Shown here piece by piece: positions 10,849-19,817 of a stretch of DNA of 64,000 nucleotides (within the stretch, counting starts at the first letter, position 1; each line of letters starts with the position of its first letter). The translations under genes and the position numbers were made by a program. The notes beneath the pieces are model-generated. The model did no database searches. It was not told the origin of the DNA and saw only the letters and a list, made by a program, of their open reading frames with translations. This stretch comes from Choanephora cucurbitarum (taxonomy: Eukaryota; Mucoromycota; Mucoromycetes; Mucorales; Choanephoraceae), in contig JAIWNI010000043.1 in NCBI GenBank assembly GCA_025331435.1, forward strand, positions 62,001 to 126,000, given 5' to 3'.

Positions 10849-12050
10849 TGTGGCCCAAGACCCTTAGTGCTAGAGGTAGGCGCTGTATCCAGCTCCGTAT
10901 CACTACCAACAGAAGTCAAGTCTACCTCCATCGTGGTAAACGCTTCGTTCTCCACGTCGATCGCTGACCCCTCTAAACAGGTGAGTTCCACTCCTCGCAT
11001 GTCCAAAGCAATCGAATCCGGTGCAAACCTGGATGCGGAGGTCCCATCAGGAATCGTTGAATGAGCTGTTGAGGCATGTGCCGGATCAATTTTCCTTCGT
11101 CGTTGAGCAGTAGCCTTTTCCTTCTCCTGGTTTCTTAAATGGATATACTCATCCAATAGATCGGTGTCCGATCTTGTCTCAGTTCGCCTCTCTCGTTGCC
11201 GATCACAAAAGCGACGAGTATGGCCCTTTTGACCACAACCAAAACAACTCTGATCCTTTAGCTTAGGACAATCCCGGCGGAAATGTCCAGCCTGTCTGCA
11301 GTAAAAACATATCGGGGCGGCCCCTTTAAACGAAGCGGGAGCATGTTTGTCCCAATAGCTGAGATACAATTGTCGGGTGAGGTCCTGGATGGGTAAGTCC
11401 CCCGTACCCTGAGAGTTGCGACTAGCAGTTTGAGTGTCAATGACAAAACTAATCTTCCCATCAAAGAAACCTTCACAAGTATGACGTCTTATCTGGTGCA
11501 CTGTGCCATAGTGCTGCAGACTTTCCTTCAAACCCAACAATAATTCGTCACTCTTCGGAATATGAATTAAACTGAGTGCAACATGAACAAAAGATTTGGT
11601 GCCAGCCCCTGTTGAGCTAGCCGTGCCAATGAAACTGGCATCACCCACAGTCAAACCAACTTGTAGAGCACGATCACGAGCCTCCATAGTGGTGAAGCGT
11701 GCTTCAATCAAGAGGTCACTCTTATTAGGGTTAGAGGTAAACCCACTGAGATGTTGAAAGCCCTCAACTGCCCCAATATCTGCCTGTATGGCCTTATAAG
11801 CTTGAATATGATTAGCAAAGGTGCCTTGAGGAAAAGAAAAGATGACAGATCCTGTCGTCAACGTCTGATGAACTATGTTGGCGGCCTTGCGATTCAAAAG
11901 CTCGGTTTCGTAGTCTGGAGATTGATAGATCACTTCAGGTACATACTTAACCGCAGTGTCCTGATGATGAGATCGTGGAGAATGAGGAATGCGCAACTGA
12001 TTACCCCTTTCTGCCACCTGAGCCCAAAGAATCCCTTCTGGGTTCGGCAT
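10845..12050 (-). CDS. LINE ORF1: zinc-knuckle RNA-binding protein
   Basis: A 401-residue frame directly upstream of ORF2. The middle part (about 60-240) looks like a DUF4283/RRM-type nucleic-acid-binding domain of LINE ORF1 proteins. Two CCHC knuckles follow at about 250-290 (CFYCRQAGHFRRDC and CFGCGQKGHTRRFC, both CX2CX4HX4C), then a basic Arg/Glu-rich stretch and an acidic Ser/Thr tail. The family role is to bind LINE RNA and form the particle used for target-primed reverse transcription. The stop TGA overlaps the ORF2 ATG by four bases. Confidence 0.9.
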   Translation of the reverse strand: MPNPEGILWAQVAERGNQLRIPHSPRSHHQDTAVKYVPEVIYQSPDYETELLNRKAANIVHQTLTTGSVIFSFPQGTFANHIQAYKAIQADIGAVEGFQHLSGFTSNPNKSDLLIEARFTTMEARDRALQVGLTVGDASFIGTASSTGAGTKSFVHVALSLIHIPKSDELLLGLKESLQHYGTVHQIRRHTCEGFFDGKISFVIDTQTASRNSQGTGDLPIQDLTRQLYLSYWDKHAPASFKGAAPICFYCRQAGHFRRDCPKLKDQSCFGCGQKGHTRRFCDRQRERRTETRSDTDLLDEYIHLRNQEKEKATAQRRRKIDPAHASTAHSTIPDGTSASRFAPDSIALDMRGVELTCLEGSAIDVENEAFTTMEVDLTSVGSDTELDTAPTSSTKGLGPQ

Positions 12051-12161
12051 AGGGAAGAATGAAAGTGAAGAAGGTGAAGGTCTGGTTTATTTATTGTTAA
12101 GCTCAAAAACACACTCAAAACTACGTATAGTGTAGAAAATGCGAAAGAAAGCTTGAGATTT

Positions 12162-12174
12162 TTTATGGGCAATT
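12162..12174. repeat. LINE target-site duplication, right copy
   Basis: Exact partner of 6786-6798. It marks the 5' border of the LINE and the point where the mariner right inverted repeat resumes. Confidence 0.9.
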
Positions 12175-12258
12175 GGGGCTCACAAAAGTGGGCAATCGAA
12201 TTCTAAATTCCGGCCAATTTTTTCAAAAAAGTGTCCAAATGAGGGTGGACGCACTGTA

Positions 12259-12790
12259 AAAACCCATTTTTACAAGCATCGTTTAGACACATAACTGAAC
12301 TTGTCAACTTTTATGCCCTTATTACTGAAGTTCAAAAAATAAATTTATCCCAATGTCAGTTTGGGGTGTGGAAATACATGCAAAAAAGAATAAATGTACG
12401 ATTATTTCACTCATAAAAAGAATAAAAATAATGTTCAGACTAGAAAAACTAAACCGCAAGTGTATCAGTAGTTCTCATAGCAATTGCTGCCTATTTCAGC
12501 GGTTACCGTCTCATGAGCTTGCTCTTAATCACTGATCAATATTGCTTGAAGAGTGAGTAAGGCTTTTTTTTTACTAAAAGCGAGCACTTTATTTTTTATC
12601 CTGAGCATTATTTTTATTTTTTTTTGTGAGCGAAATAATCGTGGAAAAGGTGTACGTGATACCAAAAAGGTCTACGTCATTTCTTGAATTTAAACTGAGT
12701 ATACGTTTAGTTCGCGCACCTAGTAAATTATTTCTTTTTCACATCACTTCCATTATTACAGATGTTTAGTCTGATGTGGTAGTGCAACTT
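12259..12790. other. Intergenic, no gene seen
   Basis: AT-rich sequence between the mariner element and the 334-bp tandem repeat. No convincing coding region, RNA gene or repeat was recognised. Confidence 0.5.
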
Positions 12791-13469
12791 GGGATCTGGG
12801 GTTTACTAGGATTCAACGGAGATAAGGCAGATAGAGCTCTTATTCTCTCGCTGTTGTGGACGCCTACCCACAGTGTAGCTTTCGCTTTGTTAGAAAGTGC
12901 CCGGGCTAGGACTAATACGACAGTGTGCGCTTGATAACGTAGCCTTGAAGTTATCTTGCAAAAGTGAAGTTGGTAGTAGACCTTTGTAGTCCAATGCATT
13001 GCAAGGTTACATGTTGGTTTATTACATGAGTGTAAGCTACCTGCTACGAGGTGCTTTTACGGACGCTTTAGGGCGGACTTCACCCAATGTCTTGTGGATG
13101 TAGCTACGATGCTTGCTGTTGGTTGGGATCTGGGGGTTACTAGGATTCAACGGAGATAAGGCAGATAGAGCTCTTATTCTCTCGCTGTTGTGGACGCCTA
13201 CCCACAGTGTAGCTTTCGCTTTGTTAGAAAGTGCCCGGGCTAGGACTAATACGACAGTGTGCGCTTGATAACGTAGCCTTGAAGTTATCTTGCAAAAGTG
13301 AAGTTGGTAGTAGACCTTTGTAGTCCAATGCATTGCAAGGTTACATGTTGGTTTATTACATGAGTGTAAGCTACCTGCTACGAGGTGCTTTTACGGACGC
13401 TTTAGGGCGGACTTCACCCAATGTCTTGTGGATGTAGCTACGATGCTTGCTGTTGGTTGGGATCTGGGG
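12791..13469. repeat. 334-bp tandem duplication
   Basis: Two nearly identical 334-bp units begin at 12791 and 13125. The first 11 bases of a third (GGGATCTGGGG) begin at 13459, after which the sequence diverges. The units are clearly more GC-rich than the flanks. Each carries the same minus-strand open stretch starting MHWTTKVYYQLHFCK with no recognised domain, so I do not call a gene. No TG...CA long-terminal-repeat borders are clear. It could be a solo-LTR-like repeat duplicated in tandem or a satellite seed. Confidence 0.85.
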
Positions 13470-13902
13470 CTTGGAGTCAGACAAACTCTCACCTTCACGT
13501 GGTTGACTCTGTTAATCAAAAAGAACTTATACAACAGGTTCTTTGAGAGAACTAAGAAGAGTTTTTAAATGTAATTTTGGATACGGTATTAAATTTAATC
13601 CTTCTGCAAGTGAATGTAGTGATGTTCTCAATAAAGGCTCTTGGTAGTTTCTTGGTTTGTTTTTCTTTTATATCGTAACTGTCATTATTCGCATTAGCTA
13701 GTTCATTTACACTTGTTTCGATACCTTCCTTTCTTTAATGAAATGCTTTACTTTCACACTTGACCTAAAAAAGAAATATTGAGTTGTTTTATGATATCTA
13801 GAGTAAAGTATGCGCTTATCAATCTTAGTTGGACTATAAAAACTTTCTCAGTTTGAAACTTTTTCTTATATACAATTTTTCCTGAAATCAATGGAACATA
13901 TG

Positions 13903-15228
13903 AAAAGTGTTTTGATTCTTTAGGCGGCTGCGTTCCATCATTTATCAGTTTGTCAATAGGGGAATAAAGCCTGAATTTCGTTACGCTCATTTCTGTTTAT
14001 CAAGGGACGAAGGAGGACTGGGCTTGCTAGACTCCCAGGTTCAACAACACAGTCTGACCTCCCGCTGGTCGAAAATGATTCTTCGACCTCCCAACGATCG
14101 GTTGCTCTGTCAGTTGTATCTTCAACACACAATTCGCAGATTCTTCACTCATGGCTCTCCAACGCTGCTCTCATGCTTTTCTCCCTTCATTACGGTTGAG
14201 CATATCCTTGGAGTACGGATTTGCCATGCACTCTATTTTTGAAACCTTGGACCTCATCACAGACAGAGTGACTTTAGACAATACTATGTGCACTCCTGCA
14301 ACCATGGCCTGCTTACCGCTCCACGCTCTCTTCACTGACATTCCGACTGACCATTGGATTCTCACTCGCCGGCCTAATATTCTCTTGGTGGATCATTTCT
14401 TCCTTTTTGATCCAATACGTCGTTGTCTCCGTCCGCGTACCCGTGGTGATCAGCCCATTTTTCCTCGCCTCTCAGCCCGTCTATGGCAAGATCTGATGGT
14501 CAATAACTCACTGACTTATGCGACTAGATTCGTCGAGACGCTCGTCAATCCCCCCGAGCCCTTGGGTATAGTTGACGAATCTTCTTTCAGCAGCTGCTGC
14601 TCCAGCTCACTCATCTGGCATACTCCTAATAGGGCTTTTCGACAACTCATTCTGGCGGATGTCCTCATTACACCTCCCACTACTATTCAGCCATTCCCGT
14701 GGAAAAGGTTTTGGAATTTCCCTATCCGACCTGATACCCGCACCTTCTGGTATCGTGTCGTTCATCACAAAATTCTTAGCCAAAGGGCTATCTCTCAATT
14801 TCGTCCAGACTCTTCTGATACCTGCCCTTTCTGTCATGCGAGCCAGGAATCACCTTCACATTTGCCAGTCGAGTGTCCTCTCAAATGGGCTGTGTGGTTC
14901 GAGGTTCTTTTACGCATAGTGCCCTACCTTCACTTTGAGCCTGCCGATGTCTTAGATGTGCTATACAGTTTGGCTATGTATGACCACATTTCACCTTCTG
15001 CCCTCTTTACAACCTGCGCAGCCACATCTTTAGCCATTTGGCAATCTCACTGGTCCAGTGTTATAGATAACATCCCTTTCTCCCTCACTTCTGTTCTTGC
15101 AAAGGTTCAAAAACTACTATAATCTATAGATTTATATCCTAAGCGCACCTCCCATTATGATGTGTGACTTATTCAGTTAATTTTGTTTCAATAAATTGAC
15201 TTTCTACCAAAAAAAAAAGTGTTTTGAT
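13903..15228 (+). mobile_element. 5'-truncated LINE with 14-bp target duplication
   Basis: AAAAGTGTTTTGAT occurs at 13903-13916 and again at 15215-15228, directly after an A run (15209-15218) that ends the element. Between them lies the 3' end of a LINE on the plus strand, with AATAAA about 20 bp before the tail. Truncation at the 5' end plus poly(A) plus target duplication is the signature of incomplete target-primed reverse transcription. The protein differs from the 6.8-12.2 kb LINE, so this is a second family. Confidence 0.88.
13990..15122 (+). pseudogene. LINE ORF2 C-terminal fragment (zf-RVT tail)
   Basis: The residual coding part of the truncated LINE. An upstream segment in one frame (CLSRDEGGLGLLDSQVQQ...) must shift at about 14150-14240 into the frame that runs from 14151 to the stop at 15122, so the copy is also frameshifted. 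The long segment ends with a CX2CX8HX4C zinc motif (CPFCHASQESPSHLPVEC) preceded by FWYRVVHHKILSQRAI, equivalent to the C-terminal zinc-binding RT domain of the intact LINE. Endonuclease and polymerase domains are missing. It is non-functional. Confidence 0.85.
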
Positions 15229-15719
15229 GCAAAAATAAAGTTTGATGCTTCTATTGTGACAAATCCTCACCTTGATTTTTGATGCAAGTAAGAATTCAGG
15301 TGTCAAATTGTTTGTTTGACATTCCTAAACCAACATCGACGTTGATGAGACGAGGACTAAAAGTGTTGTACATCATCTCTGAGCCATGCTTTATTTTCAT
15401 ATCGATGTGTTAATATCCCTTTTCCTTAATATCTTTCGCGCTAAACACTAGGATACAAGGCAGTTATATTTGATTTTAAGCGAGGGTAAAAGATTTTTAA
15501 TGGAATAAGACAAAGCTATTCACCCGAGAAAACGAGATCAAAAAGAGGGAGGGAGGAGGAAGCACCATGTTTTCAGTTTTCGTCTTATCAACTTCGGTGG
15601 TCTAAGAATTTTGTTGAGACCATGATTGTCAAATTTAAAACTGCGAATAAGAAGTGCAGATCAAACAATATACGTGTACCTTTAATTTAAGCCATTAACT
15701 GCTCTTTACTTCTCACATT
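15229..15719. other. Intergenic, upstream of F-box-like gene
   Basis: No gene or repeat recognised. The 3' part is the presumed promoter of the 15720 gene. Confidence 0.4.
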
Positions 15720-17180
15720 ATGCACTTCAACAACTTACCCTCTGAAGTACTGCTCGAAATTTTGTACCGCTTACTGCACCGCACAGATAGATACAACTTA
15801 GCAACGACTAATAAAAGGTGTCTAGCAATTGCTACACGACGATCACCAAAAGGTTCTGTCCTGAGAAACAAAATAAACATGTTGGAAACAAGATGCATGA
15901 CAACCATGACAATAGCAAGCGACTCTTACGATCCAAAGCTGATCAGCCATGTGATTGCATACGCCACAAAGCTCAACAAGATTGTCTTCAACTTGCAGAA
16001 AGTCAAATTTAAGTTTGCTGCGTTATTTATGACTATAAATCGACCCTGCACATTCTTAATTCCAGCTGCAACAGAAAATGCCTTGGCTTTAGCAGTCGAA
16101 GAAGCTGGAAACACCAACATAGTTCTCGAACTTAAAGAGGAGTCACTAGAAGATATGAAGACGCCAGAAGAAGTGGAAAGAAGAATAAGCGTGCTCAAGA
16201 ACATCGAAAAAGCGAAGTATATCGCCAGAACTGGCAACAGAATCTTTCGTAAAGACAACCTTAATAGTCTTCTTCTCTCTAATGTTCGCAAGTTTTTTGA
16301 GCCAAACCAGTATAAGATAGCCAATGATGTATACAAAATGCCAGTCACCACAACAGAAGAATCAAATGAAGCAGCCTCAACTGCAGCAAGATTCCTAGAA
16401 TCTGTTTCAATAGTGGAAAACAACTGGTTTTTTGTTACAAGCTTCTGTATGTTCATCCACAAGAAAAGCCTTGATGATTGTGCGGACAAATCGGCTGTTG
16501 GCTTCCAGAAGACTCCGGTCTTATTCATTAGACGAAAGACCCGTATGGGAAATGACTTTTTTGAGCTGACTTTAAGATTTGCAAATGTAGAGCTGCTGTT
16601 CACCTCTGGCTATTTTGGCCATGTGAATAGCTCTCACTGCAACGCATTCTTTGGGTCTTCGGTCCGAACATTGCCAAAAGAAATCGCTGAGAGCTATAAG
16701 ACTGCATTTAGTTCTTCAATATTCGTTAATGAATCGCTGGTTTCTCTTGTAAGAATGCCACGCATTCTTAACCAATACGCAAAGCAGCATGCCTCGAACG
16801 ATTGGATGTTCATTAGCAAAAGACACCACGACCAAGGACTTTCGCCAGTTCATCCTCTGTACTACAAAAGCAGCAACAAGGCACAAGAAACAGCATCCTT
16901 ACTGTTAAAAGCTTTGGTAGAAAAGAATGTTGACAAAGAGGCTTTTAAAGCAGCAAATGCTCAGCTGAAGTCGACACCACAGGTAAAGCAGACTGCTGCA
17001 AAGAAGCTCTTGAGAAGTTACATATCAAAAGCAAAGGCAAACCCAGACTTCTTGCTCAGCCCTCCTGACCAAATAAAGCTCAAGAAAGACATGCTGCTGT
17101 TGTACGAGTCGATCCTTGCTGCAGCCATCAGAAGAGATAACATAGCTTTGGCTAAATCAAACACCACTTCTGAAGAATAA
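15720..17180 (+). CDS. F-box-like protein, single exon
   Basis: A 486-residue uninterrupted frame with an ATG start. The first 45 residues (FNNLPSEVLLEILYRLLHRT, then YNLATTNKRCLAIATRR) fit the F-box pattern: LP.E.L..I...L followed by a LATTNK...I/VATR-like second half. The F-box docks onto Skp1 in SCF ubiquitin ligases; the rest would recognise substrate. The remainder (about 60-486) has no domain I recognise and no clear leucine-rich repeats. The C-terminal 100 residues are Lys/Ala-rich and helical. Lack of introns is unusual next to the other genes here and, with transposons on one side, could mean a member of an expanded, fast-evolving family. Function beyond F-box is not claimed. Confidence 0.6.
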   Translation: MHFNNLPSEVLLEILYRLLHRTDRYNLATTNKRCLAIATRRSPKGSVLRNKINMLETRCMTTMTIASDSYDPKLISHVIAYATKLNKIVFNLQKVKFKFAALFMTINRPCTFLIPAATENALALAVEEAGNTNIVLELKEESLEDMKTPEEVERRISVLKNIEKAKYIARTGNRIFRKDNLNSLLLSNVRKFFEPNQYKIANDVYKMPVTTTEESNEAASTAARFLESVSIVENNWFFVTSFCMFIHKKSLDDCADKSAVGFQKTPVLFIRRKTRMGNDFFELTLRFANVELLFTSGYFGHVNSSHCNAFFGSSVRTLPKEIAESYKTAFSSSIFVNESLVSLVRMPRILNQYAKQHASNDWMFISKRHHDQGLSPVHPLYYKSSNKAQETASLLLKALVEKNVDKEAFKAANAQLKSTPQVKQTAAKKLLRSYISKAKANPDFLLSPPDQIKLKKDMLLLYESILAAAIRRDNIALAKSNTTSEE

Positions 17181-19817
17181 ATTGTATAACATAATTAGAT
17201 ACTTTTTTTTAAGAAAAAGACTTAGCTTGTTTAGTGTATGACCATACTTACTGATATTTCCAGGGAGACAAGGAGAGGCGGAATAACTATGTATATTCCC
17301 TTTATAAATATCCTCACATATTTGATCTTGACTTCTATACAAAAAGCTAGTTTTTGCTAAGTAACATATGATTTTACAGAGATACAAATCTAATGACTAT
17401 TGATCTAAATCAAAGAGGAGTCATCCATAATAAAGCATTATCGATAAGCAGTCAAACTCATCTATCGGGCACTGCACTGCTTGAAGGAAATTATTCTATC
17501 GAACTTAAATATTTGAACTATTCTAACTTTTCATTAAGAAGTTATCAAAGATTTATTATAAAGGAACTAGAGTTACTCTCTATTTCTTATGAAGGGACTA
17601 TCTATTCTTATTTACTCATTGCACTGACAGTCTATTGACTCGAACTAAATTTAAACGTTTTGAAAATGAGGAATACTTGCGCACTCACCTGGCGCACTCA
17701 CTTTTTTTTCTTTCGATAAATTCAAACCCTCCATTATACCATATCATTCAATGATTTTGATAATCAGGGTTGAAGGACTTCCTCAGGTTCCTAAGCCCAC
17801 CATATATGCTGTTCCCTTATGTGGCTTTTCAGAACCGCATGCATTTATCAAATACATGATTAGCCTTAAAAAGTTAGTTATTGTATTGCCGCTGAACTTA
17901 GGAAGAGCAACCCAAGATTTGGCCAGTTCGTGATACTTATACTATATATCATCATCTCGACGAACGGATTTAATTAATCAGCAACGGGGTACTCTGCTCT
18001 TTTCTTTTTGCCGTTGTCTCTTCTCTATAACTTCTAAAATGGAGACATTGTCCATATTTATCGCACCAAGTGTTACTTTTAAGCCCAAAAGCCAGTAAAT
18101 AAATTCTAAATCAAACAAAAATTACTGAATTCGTAAGTGTTGTTTTGCTCTACAATATTTTTAATATATTTGATACTTCGCCTCCTTGTTTCTCTTTCTT
18201 AATTGGGCTCATATGTTTACCAATAAGAGCAAATTCAACTTAAAATTCTCTACTTTCATTCAGTAAAGTCGATTCATAAATCATAAGATATTTTTTCCTT
18301 TTTTGACGATCAGTATGTTTGATCTGTGCTCAATCCTTTAAGCTTGTCCCGATTTGTCCTTTGTGTTACCACAAAGCTTCTAAGACTTGGGGATTTCATA
18401 ATACTACACCTCTTCTTTGTTTGTTCCTATAGACTATTTGCTTCTTCTTCAACGGCCATTTCGAGCTTGTGAATCACAGCAAAAATAAATGCTTGAGGCA
18501 TTAATTCTATATAGATGTAGTTAGACTATGTTTCCTGATTGGACAACAAATAGTATTTGAAATATGGGAATACACTCTTTAGATTGAAGAAGAAAATTCT
18601 AGGTATGCATATGTTCTGTTTAGATGTGAAAGCTGTAACGGATTCAAGATAATGTGCATGTAAGGGTAATGCAAAGCGTATTGTGTTGATAGACATGGGC
18701 CCACAAGAGCTTGATTGAAAACAAGCATTAAACATACTGAAGACTATAGAGCTAGGATATGTCTAGAGTTCCTACAGGGCTTAACCGTACTCCAAGATAG
18801 ACATGCAAGGCATATTTGGCCTAATCCATGATATGTTTATAGGAGTTGCTGGTTTTCTAAAAAGTGAGATTTATGTCTTCTCTTTCTATCCTTGACAGGT
18901 TGCTCTACCATGTTTAGAGATCTACTTTATACGATAACGAACAAAATGTGTTGCTTTTGACTAAATAAACGAGTATTGAATTGTGAGCATGTTTTGGTTT
19001 GATAGGATCTGATGAATTCTCAAAGCAATTGGCAAATCAACTGATTGAAAGATATCAATTTCAAGTTACTTTTTGTTATAGAAAGAGAGAACATGTTTTT
19101 AGCAGTTGTTGCTAGATTCATGATATGTCTAGTTCAGAGCAAATGAGAGTAATGGTGTGTCACTGAGAAGAAACTATTTTTTCTTCTATGGTTTTTTCTC
19201 TAAACTGGCTGCACTAAAGATCATTAAAAGAAATCCTTAAACCATGAGACAGAGTGAAGTAATTCAAGGTCGAAATGTAAAAGAGAGACTTACAAGAAAA
19301 AGAAGCATTCGAAATCATACGGAGACAACTGAATAAAAAAGAAAAAGATAAAAGGCCTTCATTACCTTCGCATGAGCATGTGTCTACAATCACTCGTTAG
19401 GCTATTTAACGAAGCATTGAGCTCTTATTCAGTATGAATTTCCTTGTAGAAGAAGTCTATCTCCCCCCCTTCTCCTTATTCAATATTGATTTTCTATTGG
19501 TTCCTTTTATCTTAAAATCAAGTTTCATAATTCAAACTCTCGTTCTTTGTTCTTTTGTAGGCACGAACACATAACAATGAATAACTCAACAGGTAAACTA
19601 ATGCCTTTTTGGAGCTGAACTAAGTGCGTACAAACTAAATTTAGAGGACCATTGCTTAATGCAGTTTGAAACACCATTTGCTTTTTGAAGCTCAGAGTTT
19701 TCACATGATAAAATTAAACGGAAACCCATTCTCTCATTTCGTCGTCGTTTACGTTATTTCTCTCTCTTTTCTTTTTCTTTACTCCCTCTCTCTTAATCAT
19801 ACACATACATTTATACT
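17181..19817. other. 2.6-kb stretch without recognisable gene
   Basis: Many stops in all frames and no domain-like peptide. No tRNA-like fold, LTR or terminal repeat was noticed. The last 100 bp are pyrimidine-rich and are the presumed promoter of the patatin-like gene. Confidence 0.4.

Larger units (their letters stand above)
6799..12161 (-). mobile_element. Full-length two-ORF LINE retrotransposon
   Basis: A 5.36-kb non-LTR element on the minus strand, bounded by the 13-bp duplications. Read on its own strand it has a 111-bp 5' leader, ORF1 (12050-10845), ORF2 (10848-6874), a 3' leader of about 60 bp with an AATAAA-type signal (complement of TTTATT at 6826-6831), and a poly(A) tail seen as a T run at about 6797-6810. 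It has no LTRs. APE-type endonuclease, reverse transcriptase and terminal CCHC motif place it among LINEs of the L1/Tad general type; the exact clade cannot be settled by eye. Both ORFs are open throughout and the 5' end is not obviously truncated, so the copy may be competent and recent. Confidence 0.93.
5184..12256 (-). mobile_element. Tc1/mariner (IS630-type) DNA transposon interrupted by a LINE
   Basis: The element starts with CAGTGCGTCC at 5184 and ends with GGACGCACTG at 12256, flanked on both sides by TA (5182-5183 and 12257-12258), the hallmark target duplication of Tc1/mariner elements. The left inverted repeat is 5184-5320 (137 bp). The right one is split into 6744-6798 (55 bp) and 12175-12256 (82 bp), also 137 bp in total, and on reading it is identical to the left. 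Removing the LINE and one copy of its 13-bp duplication restores an element of about 1.7 kb. The repeats consist of degenerate 23-24 bp modules of the form ATTTGGNCANTTTTTTGA. The one intact transposase lies on the minus strand. Perfect repeats and an intact gene imply a young copy. Confidence 0.92.

Noticed and set aside
12791..13469. Tandem 334-bp units as an LTR pair of a retrotransposon
   Set aside because: No internal region, primer-binding site or TG/CA borders could be shown.
17181..19817. Possible hidden gene or RNA in a 2.6-kb gap
   Set aside because: No frame, splice chain, tRNA box A/B pair or repeat could be supported by reading.
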